The position numbers and the translations under genes are program-made. The notes below the pieces were generated by a model. The model ran no database searches. It was not told where the DNA came from and worked only from the letters and a program-made list of their open reading frames with translations. A stretch of DNA of 6,355 bases, taken from NCBI GenBank assembly GCA_964465915.1, contig CAYXMJ010000170.1, positions 1-6,355 on the forward strand. Reading direction: 5' to 3'. Source of the stretch: CAVPHV01 sp964465915. Its GTDB lineage: Bacteria > Actinomycetota > Acidimicrobiia > Spongiisociales > UBA5794. Below are positions 1-6,109 of this stretch, in pieces. Each line of letters begins with the position of its first letter. Position 1 is the stretch's first letter.

Positions 1-227
1 TCAACGATCCGGATAGTCCCACTCCGCTCGACGACAAAGAGACGGTCGTCGCCCTCAGGAGCAGCGATATCGGTAGGCCTGGAGAGGCCCGAGGTGACGA
101 GTTCCAGCTCGACTCCATCGGTCCCCGTCGCCGCCGCAGCAGGTATCGTCGGAATGGCGACAAACCCGCCGACGACAAGCACAAAGCACGCCAGCGCAGC
201 TAGATGTGATCGAGTGGCCGCAGCCAT
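1..227 (-). CDS. PQQ-dependent sugar dehydrogenase-like secreted protein, N-terminal part (runs off the left edge)
   Basis: Only the first 75 codons are in the window. The start at 227 is well supported: TTTGGAGGAGTC precedes the ATG, giving a strong GGAGGA ribosome site at good spacing. Residues 1-33 look like a Sec signal peptide, with a basic N-end (R6, H8), a hydrophobic core (about residues 9-26) and an alanine-rich stretch before residue 35, so the protein should be exported. Residues 42-75 (LVTSGLSRPTDIAAP, then DDRLFVVERSGTIRIV) match the first beta-propeller strand of the glucose/sorbosone dehydrogenase family, whose members oxidise sugars with PQQ in the periplasm or at the cell surface. 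The gene lies 44 nt downstream of the GGDEF-EAL gene on the same strand and could share its transcript. The catalytic region is outside the window, so the substrate and the PQQ-binding residues cannot be judged. Another secreted beta-propeller protein is the main alternative. Confidence 0.72.
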   Translation of the reverse strand, partial: MAAATRSHLAALACFVLVVGGFVAIPTIPAAAATGTDGVELELVTSGLSRPTDIAAPEGDDRLFVVERSGTIRIV

Positions 228-271
228 GACTCCTCCAAAGCGTGGTTACGCCCGCAAGAGTACCGGAGCTC

Positions 272-2407
272 TCAGATTGCGGAGCGCGCAACCTCAGTCG
301 CCGCCGCCACCTCGTGGTCCAGGAGCGACGGCGGCCCATCCACGAGGAACTGACGAGCCTGCTCGACGTGCAGCGGCTTGGCGATGAGGAATCCCTGGAC
401 CTTGAAACAGTCGAGGCTGCGCAGAATCTCGAGCTGCTCAATGGTCTCGACGCCCTCGGCGACAACGTCCAGATGCAGACTCTGCGCCAGACCGACGATG
501 GCGGCCGACAGAGCCTTGGCGTCATCGCTCACCGGAAGGTCGCGCACGAACGTACGGTCGATCTTGAGCCGGTCGATCGGCAATCGCTGCAGGTAGCCCA
601 GCGACGAGTAGCCGGTGCCAAAGTCGTCGATCGAGACTTGGACACCCATTGCCCGCAAACGCTCGAGCGTCCGCGTGGCGAGGCCGGTGTCCTCGACCAG
701 CGTTCCCTCGGTGATCTCGATCTCGAGAAACTCCGGCTCGAGCCCGGTCTCGGCGAGTGCCACCTCGATCTTCTCTACGAGGTCGCCGTGGCGTAGCTGA
801 CGCGACGACACGTTGACCGACACGGTCAAATCACCGAGTCCGGCGACCTGCCATACCTTCATCTGCCGGCAGGCTTCGACGATCACCCAATCGCCGATCG
901 GGAGAATCAGGTCGGTCTCTTCGGCGAGCGGGACAAACCGGTCGGGCAGCACCAATCCCAGCTCGGGGTGATGCCAGCGGACCAGGGCCTCGACTCCGAT
1001 GATGCTGTTGTCCCTGATATCGATCTTGGGCTGGTAGACCAACTCGAGCTCCTGGCGGGCCTCGATGGCACGACGGAGCCCATCGATCAGGTGGAGCCGC
1101 TCCGATGTCTTCTCGCGCAGTTCTGGGGTGAAGTACTGGTAGGTGTTCTTCCCGGCCGCCTTGGCGCTGTACATCGCGATGTCGGCGTCGCGCAACAATT
1201 CCTGGGAGTTCTGGCCGTCGACCGGGTACAGGGCGATCCCGATGCTCGCCGTGACGTGGAGCTTGTGCGGTCCCACGTGGTAGGGCACCTGAAGCGACCG
1301 CAGGATCTTGGTGGCGACATGGCCCGCGTCCTCGACCCGGTGGTTTCCTTCGAGGATGACGGTGAACTCGTCGCCGCCGAGTCGGGCAACACTGTCGCTT
1401 TCCCTAACCGCATCCACCAGGCGCTCGGCGACCTGCTTGAGCAGTCCGTCGCCTACCGAGTGACCGAAGCGGTCATTGACGGCTTTGAATTCGTCGAGGT
1501 CGAGGAACATCAACGTCACTAGGCCGCCGTCACGCCGGGCGCGGGCGATGGCGTTCTGTAATCGGTCGCCGAACAGGAACCGGTTGATCAACCCAGTGAG
1601 GGGGTCGAACCGAGCGAGGAAGCTCAACTTGCGCTGGTCCTTCTCGCGGGCGGTGAGGTGTGCCTCGGCACGCTGGCGCCACTCCTCGCGGAACTCCTTG
1701 ACGGCGGGCCGGAAAAGGAACAGACCCTCGAACACCAGCAGCACAATGGTGACGCTCAGCACGAGGTACTGAGTCGACTTGAGGTTCTTGACCCGCGCCT
1801 CCGCCTCCGTTTGATAGGCGAACACGATGTCGGTCATGCCGGTGGCGAACTCGCCCGCGGTGTCGACCACCGCGATGACCGGAGGGGGGAGCACCCTGGC
1901 CCCAGAATTGCCGATAGTGATCAACTCCTCGGCCGCTGAGACCATCGCCTGGTAGGTGACCTCGAGCGAAACGAACTTGGCCTCGACCTGTGGGCTGTTG
2001 TCGCCGGGCAAGCCGAGGATGTCGTCGCCGTAGCGGAGCCCAATGTGATTGGCCTCGATCAGGGCAAGGTCACGCTCCATTCCCTCGACCGCCTCTGTGC
2101 GCTCCGCGGCCCGGGTGTCGAGGTCACGGGCGGTGTCGGTTGAAGCCATCTGCAGCTTTATCGCGTTGTCCGCAAGCTGATCGGCCAACACGGCCTGCCT
2201 GGCGGCGGCGCTCACCACTCCGGCGTCCTTCTCCTGGCGCGAGAGAGCCGATGAGGTCAGTACCGTCGACGCGATGGCGAGCAGCGCGATCATCGCCAGC
2301 CCAATGATGTAGCGACCGATGGGTCGCTTCGGGGAGTCGTCGGGCGCGCCAAAGGCGACTGCACTCGCGGCAGCAGATCGCGGGCCGATCTGTTGATCGC
2401 TCGTCAT
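272..2407 (-). CDS. Membrane-bound GGDEF-EAL cyclic di-GMP signalling protein with extracytoplasmic sensor domain
   Basis: A 711-residue bifunctional protein. Transmembrane helices at about 33-54 and 213-232 flank an extracytoplasmic helical domain (about 55-212). Its start (VSAAARQAVLADQLADNAIK) loosely resembles PilJ/NIT-type sensor modules. A linker (about 233-262) leads to the GGDEF domain (263-425), with metal-binding FLDLDEFKAVNDRFGH and active site GGDEF at 344-348. An inhibitory I-site RxxD (R335, D338) sits exactly five residues before it. The EAL domain (about 435-690) has E473 of EAL (EALVR), N532, E564, D594-D595 of DDFGTGYSS, K615, E651 and Q671, the residues needed for metal binding and hydrolysis. 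So both diguanylate cyclase and phosphodiesterase activity are plausible; which dominates cannot be told. An in-frame TGA lies directly before the ATG, so the start cannot be further upstream; a GAGGTGA ribosome site abuts it at unusually short spacing. The flavodoxin gene is divergent. Confidence 0.93.
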   Translation of the reverse strand: MTSDQQIGPRSAAASAVAFGAPDDSPKRPIGRYIIGLAMIALLAIASTVLTSSALSRQEKDAGVVSAAARQAVLADQLADNAIKLQMASTDTARDLDTRAAERTEAVEGMERDLALIEANHIGLRYGDDILGLPGDNSPQVEAKFVSLEVTYQAMVSAAEELITIGNSGARVLPPPVIAVVDTAGEFATGMTDIVFAYQTEAEARVKNLKSTQYLVLSVTIVLLVFEGLFLFRPAVKEFREEWRQRAEAHLTAREKDQRKLSFLARFDPLTGLINRFLFGDRLQNAIARARRDGGLVTLMFLDLDEFKAVNDRFGHSVGDGLLKQVAERLVDAVRESDSVARLGGDEFTVILEGNHRVEDAGHVATKILRSLQVPYHVGPHKLHVTASIGIALYPVDGQNSQELLRDADIAMYSAKAAGKNTYQYFTPELREKTSERLHLIDGLRRAIEARQELELVYQPKIDIRDNSIIGVEALVRWHHPELGLVLPDRFVPLAEETDLILPIGDWVIVEACRQMKVWQVAGLGDLTVSVNVSSRQLRHGDLVEKIEVALAETGLEPEFLEIEITEGTLVEDTGLATRTLERLRAMGVQVSIDDFGTGYSSLGYLQRLPIDRLKIDRTFVRDLPVSDDAKALSAAIVGLAQSLHLDVVAEGVETIEQLEILRSLDCFKVQGFLIAKPLHVEQARQFLVDGPPSLLDHEVAAATEVARSAI

Positions 2408-2594
2408 TCACCTCACCAATGTCCTCGACGGCGCCTACCGGCCGTCCTGGAGCGTATCGGCAATTGCCCTGGGCGCTTGACCGAATGGGCAAGTCACGTG
2501 TGGACTGTGACATGCGGGTCATTCGACCCTGGCCGGAGGGTACGTCCGTGTCGTTGACTGGTCAATGGACCGTACCACGCCAACGGAGGCCCAT
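2408..2594. promoter_or_regulatory. Divergent intergenic region with repeated TGAC/GTCA half-sites
   Basis: These 187 nt should carry the promoters for the GGDEF-EAL gene (leftward) and the flavodoxin gene (rightward). Visible inverted repeats are GTCAC (2493-2497) with GTGAC (2507-2511), TGAC (2508-2511) with GTCA (2518-2521), and TTGAC-TG-GTCAA at 2554-2565, about 30 nt before the flavodoxin start. CACGTG at 2495-2500 is a perfect palindrome. TTGACC at 2477-2482 could be a -35 element with TGGACT at 2501-2506 as a poor -10 at 18-nt spacing; that is weak. The clustering of half-sites suggests operator DNA, but the regulator is unknown. Confidence 0.4.
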
Positions 2595-3104
2595 ATGAAC
2601 ATCGCTGTCATCTACGAATCCCTGTACGGGAATACCAAGGCGATCGCCGAGGCCGTCGCCGCGGGCCTGCAGGACGGCGGCGACGTCACCTTGCGTTCGA
2701 CTCTCGAGGAGATCGACATCACGGCCGCCGACCTCGTTGTCATCGGCGGACCGACCCACGCCCACGGCATGTCGCGGGCGTCGTCGCGCCAGATCGACGA
2801 GAAGCGGGCGGCACCGCTGCCGGGAACCGATACTGGGCTCGGGATGCGGGAAGTGATCGAGGCCCTTCCCCCTGGAGACGGCAGACCGATCGCCACCTTC
2901 GATACCCGGTTCGACAAGCCGGCCTGGCTGACCGGTTCGGCAGCCGCGGTTGCTGGCAAGAAGCTCACGAAACGCGGCTACCGGATGATCACAGAGGCGG
3001 AGAGCTTCATGATCGAGGGCGGCGAAGGCCCGCTGGCCGCGGGCGAAATCGATCGTGCCCGGATGTGGGGCAAGGAACTCAGCGAGATCTTGGCGACGAC
3101 CTAG
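2595..3104 (+). CDS. Short-chain flavodoxin-domain protein
   Basis: A 169-residue cytoplasmic protein with a flavodoxin fold, expected to bind FMN and carry low-potential electrons. Residues 1-25 form the first strand and phosphate-binding loop: MNIAVIYES, then LYGNTKAIAEAVAAGL, where SLYGNT (9-14) replaces the usual T/S-x-T-G-x-T. GGPTHAHGMSR (51-61) is the second FMN loop and ATFDTRF (100-106) the third. The family is common in actinobacteria, often as single genes of unknown partner. I start it at 2595 because GGAGG (2585-2589) sits 5 nt before this ATG and because MNIAVIYES is the normal N-terminus; the in-frame ATG at 2565 would add ten unrelated residues. The gene is divergent from the GGDEF-EAL gene and convergent with the nfnS-nfnL operon. 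A flavodoxin can replace ferredoxin as partner of a transhydrogenase, but no sequence link to Nfn is visible. It could instead be a quinone- or nitroreductase-like flavoprotein. Confidence 0.87.
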   Translation: MNIAVIYESLYGNTKAIAEAVAAGLQDGGDVTLRSTLEEIDITAADLVVIGGPTHAHGMSRASSRQIDEKRAAPLPGTDTGLGMREVIEALPPGDGRPIATFDTRFDKPAWLTGSAAAVAGKKLTKRGYRMITEAESFMIEGGEGPLAAGEIDRARMWGKELSEILATT

Positions 3105-3165
3105 CTACTAGCCAGGGGACTGTCGAACAACGCCAGTCTGGCCCTGCCGCGAGATCCACGACCAG

Positions 3166-3189
3166 GCGTTTGCTCGCACGGGCAACCGC
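3166..3189. terminator. Possible hairpin between convergent genes
   Basis: GCGTTTGC (3166-3173) can pair with GCAACCGC (3182-3189) across an 8-nt loop, giving seven of eight base pairs with one internal mismatch. It sits in the 109-nt gap between the 3' ends of the flavodoxin gene and the nfnL-like gene, where a two-way terminator would be expected. No T-run follows on either strand, so support is weak. The rest of the gap shows only a short GCCA-GTC-TGGC stem at 3132-3142. Confidence 0.22.
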
Positions 3190-3213
3190 GTACGGCGTGT
3201 GTTCAGCACCCTC

Positions 3214-4653
3214 CTAGGACCGTGGCTCCCACTCATCGGTGCGCAGGTAGCCGTCGATCGCAGCGGCGGCGCGGCGGCCGGCGCCCATGGCCAGGATGAC
3301 GGTGGCTCCACCGGTGACGATGTCGCCGCCGGCGAAGACGCCACGTTTTGAGGTCCGACCGGTTTCGGGGTCGGCGGCAAGGGTCCCCCATCGAGTCTGT
3401 TCGAGGTCGGGTGCCGTCTTGTGGATCAGCGGGTTTGGAGTGTTGCCGATGGCCACGACGGCTACGTCGATGGCGATCTCCTCGACCGCGTCGGGGATGG
3501 GTTCGGGGCGCCGGCGCCCGCTGTCGTCGGGTTCGCCCAACTCCATTTGCTGCAACTTCACGGCGCGCAGCCAGCCTTCCTCGTCGCCGTGCAGTTCAAG
3601 CGGTGAAACCAGCGCGTGGAACTCGACGCCTTCCTGCTTGGCGTGGTGGACCTCTTCGAGCCGGGCCGGCATCTCCGCTTCGGAGCGGCGATATAGGATC
3701 ATGGCCCGGCCGGCGCCGAGCCGCATCGCGGTGCGCACCGCATCCATTGCGGTGTTCCCGCCGCCAAAGACGGCGACGGTCTTGCGGTAGAGATCAAGCA
3801 ACGGGGTTTGGGCGCCGGCCTCGTAGGCCTTCATCAGGTTCACCCTGGTGAGGAACTCGTTGGCGGAGTAGACCCCGATCAGGTTCTCACCGGGGATGTT
3901 GAGGAAGCGGGGCAGGCCGGCGCCGACGCCGATAAACACGGCGTCAAAGCCTTCCTCGTCGAGCAGATCGTCGATGGTGTCGATCATGCCGATGACAGCG
4001 TTCGTCTCGAACACGACACCGAGCTCTGCGAGACCGTCGATCTCTGCCTTGACGATGTCTTTGGGCAGCCGGAACTCGGGGATGCCGTAGACGAGCACGC
4101 CGCCGAGTTCGTGGAGCGCCTCAAAAACGGTCACGTCGTGGCCGCCTTTGATCAAGTCGGTGGCGCAGGCGAGACCAGCAGGGCCGCTGCCCACGACCGC
4201 CACCCGCTTGCCGGTCTTCGGTATCTCCTCATGCGCCGGAGGCCGGCCGTGTTCACGGGCGAAGTCGGCGACAAAACGTTCGAGGTGCCCGATGGCGATC
4301 GACTTGCCCTTGCGGACCAGCACGCAGGTCCCCTCGCACTGGTTCTCTTGGGGACAGACCCGGCCGCAGACGGCAGGAAGCGAACTCGACTCGGCGATGA
4401 CGCCGGCGGCGTCGAGGAACTCGCCGTCGGCGGTGAGCCTGATGAACTCGCGAATGTCGATGCCGACCGGGCAGCCGTCGATGCAGGTGGGCCGGGCGCA
4501 CAGCAGACACCGTTCCGCCTCAGCCACCGCCATCTCGGCGGTGTATCCCAGGTTCACCTCGTCGAAGTTGACCCGGCGTTGGGAGGCGTCCTGCTCGCGC
4601 ATCGATACTCGCTCCAGCGCCATCCGCTCCCGCCGAGTGAGTTCACGCGCCAT
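3214..4653 (-). CDS. nfnL: NADH-dependent reduced ferredoxin:NADP+ oxidoreductase, large subunit (NfnL/NfnB; GltD-like)
   Basis: A 479-residue flavo-iron-sulfur protein, full length for the family. The N-terminal ferredoxin-like domain has two cysteine groups for two [4Fe-4S] clusters: CLLCARPTCIDGC (C49, C52, C57, C61) and CGRVCPQENQCEGTC (C96, C100, C106, C110). VAVVGSGPAGLACATDL (151-167) is the FAD-binding Rossmann motif; VAVFGGGNTAMDAVR (293-307) is the pyridine-nucleotide motif, and R323 with the following region suits NADP(H). GGDIVTGGATVILAMGAGR (442-460) is the C-terminal FAD motif. GltD, the glutamate synthase small subunit, has the same fold, but the partner gene directly upstream is an NfnS-type reductase and no large glutamate synthase gene is present, which favours Nfn. 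Stop and start overlap as TGATG, so translation is probably coupled; GAGG lies 7 nt before the ATG. Known Nfn enzymes bifurcate electrons from NADPH to NAD+ and ferredoxin, or the reverse. Confidence 0.85.
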   Translation of the reverse strand: MARELTRRERMALERVSMREQDASQRRVNFDEVNLGYTAEMAVAEAERCLLCARPTCIDGCPVGIDIREFIRLTADGEFLDAAGVIAESSSLPAVCGRVCPQENQCEGTCVLVRKGKSIAIGHLERFVADFAREHGRPPAHEEIPKTGKRVAVVGSGPAGLACATDLIKGGHDVTVFEALHELGGVLVYGIPEFRLPKDIVKAEIDGLAELGVVFETNAVIGMIDTIDDLLDEEGFDAVFIGVGAGLPRFLNIPGENLIGVYSANEFLTRVNLMKAYEAGAQTPLLDLYRKTVAVFGGGNTAMDAVRTAMRLGAGRAMILYRRSEAEMPARLEEVHHAKQEGVEFHALVSPLELHGDEEGWLRAVKLQQMELGEPDDSGRRRPEPIPDAVEEIAIDVAVVAIGNTPNPLIHKTAPDLEQTRWGTLAADPETGRTSKRGVFAGGDIVTGGATVILAMGAGRRAAAAIDGYLRTDEWEPRS

Positions 4654-5501
4654 CAGGGGGCCTCGACCGCGTCAACAGCGCACGGCTCAGTTTCGGCGGC
4701 CCGGAAGTACTCGAAGGCCTCGTATGAGGTGTTGCGCCTGGCCAGCAGTTCGAAGTCGACCTCGTGCGCATCGAACTCGGGACCATCGACGCAGGCGAAC
4801 TTCACCTCACCGCCAACCGAGACCCTGCAGCCACCGCACATCCCGGTCCCATCGACCATGATCGGATTGAGGCTCACGATGGTGTGGATGCCGTGGAGCT
4901 CGGTGACCGAGGCCACGGCCCGCATCATCGGAATCGGCCCAATGGCGATGACGCGGTCGATCGTGGCGCCGCCGTCGATGAGGTCTTTGAGCTGGTCGGT
5001 AACGAACCCATGGCGTCCGTATGAACCGTCGTCGGTCGTCGGGTACACCTCAGTGCAGGCGGCCCGCAATTCATCTTCGAGGATCACGTACTCACGGCTG
5101 CGGCCGCCAATGATGGCGATGACATCGTTGCCGGCCTCGGCGAGCGCCACCGCGGTGGGATAGGCAATAGCGGTGCCGACACCGCCGCCGATGACGACGA
5201 CGGTCCCGAAGAGCTCGACCTCAGACGGCATGCCGAGCGGGCCGGCCATGTCGTGGATGAAGTCACCCGCTTTGAGTTGGTTGAGCAGAGCGGTGGTTCG
5301 CCCGACGGCTTGGACGATGATGGCGACCCAACCCGCGTCGGGGTCTGCGTCCGCAATGGTGAGCGGGATCCGCTCGCCATCGTCGGCGACGCGGATGATG
5401 ACGAACTGACCTGCCTTGCGTTTCCGAGCGATCTTGGCGGCCTCCACCCGGAAGTAGGTGACGCTGGGCGCCAACTCTCTTGTCTCGAGGATGCGGTTCA
5501 T
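4653..5501 (-). CDS. nfnS: NADH-dependent reduced ferredoxin:NADP+ oxidoreductase, small subunit (NfnS/NfnA; SudB-like)
   Basis: A 282-residue ferredoxin-NADP+ reductase-type protein, the usual NfnS length. RIPLTIAD (44-51) is the FAD-binding motif, VVVIGGGVGTAIAYPTA (101-117) the NAD-binding region and IIGGRS (130-135) a conserved nucleotide-domain segment. MVDGTGMCGGCRVSVGG with FACVDGPEFD carries C222, C225 and C237. In characterised NfnA/SudB proteins the [2Fe-2S] cluster has three cysteines and one aspartate as ligands; D217 is the natural candidate here. I choose the ATG at 5501: GGAG lies 4-5 nt upstream and MNRILETRELAPSVTYFRVE is the standard N-terminus. An in-frame ATG at 5621 would add 40 unrelated residues and reach almost to the tRNA gene. 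The gene leads an operon with the large subunit, overlapping it by 1 nt (TGATG). In known complexes this subunit binds NAD(H) while the large one binds NADP(H) and ferredoxin. A dihydroorotate dehydrogenase PyrK-like protein is less likely given the partner. Confidence 0.86.
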   Translation of the reverse strand: MNRILETRELAPSVTYFRVEAAKIARKRKAGQFVIIRVADDGERIPLTIADADPDAGWVAIIVQAVGRTTALLNQLKAGDFIHDMAGPLGMPSEVELFGTVVVIGGGVGTAIAYPTAVALAEAGNDVIAIIGGRSREYVILEDELRAACTEVYPTTDDGSYGRHGFVTDQLKDLIDGGATIDRVIAIGPIPMMRAVASVTELHGIHTIVSLNPIMVDGTGMCGGCRVSVGGEVKFACVDGPEFDAHEVDFELLARRNTSYEAFEYFRAAETEPCAVDAVEAP

Positions 5502-5505
5502 GCGT

Positions 5506-5558
5506 CTCCGGTTCTGGTCTGACCCCAGGGTCCGAACCTGGACCCGATCTGACCAGAG
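5506..5558 (-). promoter_or_regulatory. Nested inverted repeats in the nfnS leader, overlapping the ribosome site
   Basis: Directly upstream of nfnS, read on the minus strand, TCTGGTC (5557-5551) can pair with GACCAGA (5519-5513). Inside this, GGGTCC (5545-5540) pairs with GGACCC (5533-5528) around a 6-nt loop. Alternatively CTCTGGT (5558-5552) can pair over seven positions, one of them G-U, with ACCGGAG (5512-5506), which contains the Shine-Dalgarno sequence. The two outer pairings share one arm and exclude each other. A 7-nt direct repeat TCTGACC (5518-5524 and 5548-5554) is also present. It may be an RNA switch, an attenuator-like element or a DNA operator; the sequence alone does not decide. 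Confidence 0.42.
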
Positions 5559-5624
5559 GCCAAAGGTCCCGGCGCAAAAGACATCCGCCGATCCGAGCAA
5601 GTCTGCGAAACTGGCGGACACGTG

Positions 5625-5710
5625 GCCCGGGTGGCGGAATTGGCAGACGCGGCGGACTTAAAATCCGCTGTCCCTTCGGGGGCTTGAGGGTTCGAATCCC
5701 TCCCCGGGCA
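5625..5710 (+). tRNA. tRNA-Leu (anticodon TAA)
   Basis: An 86-nt class II tRNA that folds completely. The acceptor stem is GCCCGGG (5625-5631) with CCCGGGC (5703-5709) and discriminator A5710. The anticodon stem GCGGA (5652-5656) and TCCGC (5664-5668) encloses loop CTTAAAA, giving anticodon TAA (5659-5661). The long variable arm is a GTCCC/GGGGC stem on a TTCG tetraloop. The T arm is GAGGG-TTCGAAT-CCCTC (5686-5702). The 3' CCA is not encoded (CGC follows). It reads UUA, and by wobble UUG. It is divergent from nfnS, so both promoters must lie in the 123 nt between them; no clear -10/-35 pair is visible there. Confidence 0.98.
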
Positions 5711-6109
5711 CGCAATCCCCTTATAAAATGGGGGGATTGTGGTATGCCGGTCGGAGGCTGCGATCTCGATCTGAGCTCTGTGCTCGCCGACTAGCTCGAC
5801 AACCGGGCCTTGCCGCTTGATGGCCGATATCTGCCTCCACGCGTTCTCCACAGCTTGGCGAATCTGTGACGCCGAGGCGTCGGTGGTGCGGTCAACCTCG
5901 GAGTCAGTCCAGTCGTATAGAGCCATGTCGGATGTGTCCACAAGCTGGCCGTCAACGTACGCTCGGATTGCGCCTTCCTTGATCGCCTGGAGAAGGTGCG
6001 CTTTGCCCGCACCGTTCACGCCAGCGATGACTGTGAGCCCCTCGAACTCATACTCGCCGATGCCCGCAACGGACTCGTATCCGGGGCCTTCCTGCAGTCC
6101 CACGATCAT
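5711..6109 (-). pseudogene. Truncated P-loop ATPase (N-terminal remnant) abutting tRNA-Leu
   Basis: From an ATG at 6109 the frame encodes about 130 residues that look like the start of an SMC/RecF/OLD-type AAA ATPase: residues 20-45 give a strand (EFEGLTVIAG), a P-loop GVNGAGKA (30-37) and the helix HLLQAIKEG. Related proteins normally have GKT or GKS; here residue 37 is alanine (GCG, one transition from ACG threonine), which removes the magnesium-contacting hydroxyl. Such ATPases usually run to several hundred residues with Walker B and signature motifs near the C-terminus; none is here. After residue 133 the frame continues antisense through the tRNA and stops at 5498, yielding nonsense sequence. 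No good ribosome site precedes the ATG. I read it as a remnant cut off at the tRNA 3' end, perhaps from an integrated element. The original role is not recoverable; ATPases of this kind occur in defence and DNA-repair systems. Confidence 0.6.
5713..5739 (+). terminator. Hairpin directly after tRNA-Leu
   Basis: CAATCCCC (5713-5720) and GGGGATTG (5732-5739) form a perfect 8-bp stem with an AT-rich 11-nt loop, starting 3 nt after the tRNA. Position and strength fit a tRNA terminator. No T-run follows (TGGTATG), which is often so in high-GC bacteria but lowers certainty. The same DNA is read by the truncated ATPase frame on the other strand, so the hairpin may mark the join between tRNA locus and inserted DNA. 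Confidence 0.5.

Noticed and set aside
2124..2522. Minus-strand 132-codon frame crossing the start of the GGDEF-EAL gene
   Set aside because: It overlaps the real gene in another frame and has no domain; low-complexity arginine-rich sequence suggests a shadow.
2565..2594. Earlier ATG start for the flavodoxin
   Set aside because: The ten added residues are not flavodoxin-like and the GGAGG site serves the ATG at 2595.
3808..5163. Long plus-strand open frame (451 codons) opposite nfnL and nfnS
   Set aside because: It is a shadow frame typical of high-GC DNA; the minus-strand genes have clear motifs and the plus frame shows no recognisable domain.
5502..5621. A 40-residue N-terminal extension of the small Nfn subunit from an ATG at 5621
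   Set aside because: The extension matches nothing expected for the family, spans the leader hairpins, and the ATG at 5501 has a good ribosome site and the standard N-terminus.
5612..5638. TGGCGGA repeated 20 nt apart (5612-5618 and 5632-5638) as a possible short attachment repeat
   Set aside because: Seven bases in GC-rich DNA with one copy inside the conserved D-arm is readily chance; integration at tRNAs normally uses the 3' end.
5498..5715. Minus-strand protein-like frames through the tRNA, with segments such as GRDSNPQAPEG and FKSAASANSATRA
   Set aside because: These are antisense translations of the tRNA-Leu gene, a well-known source of spurious proteins in databases; the tRNA fold is unambiguous.
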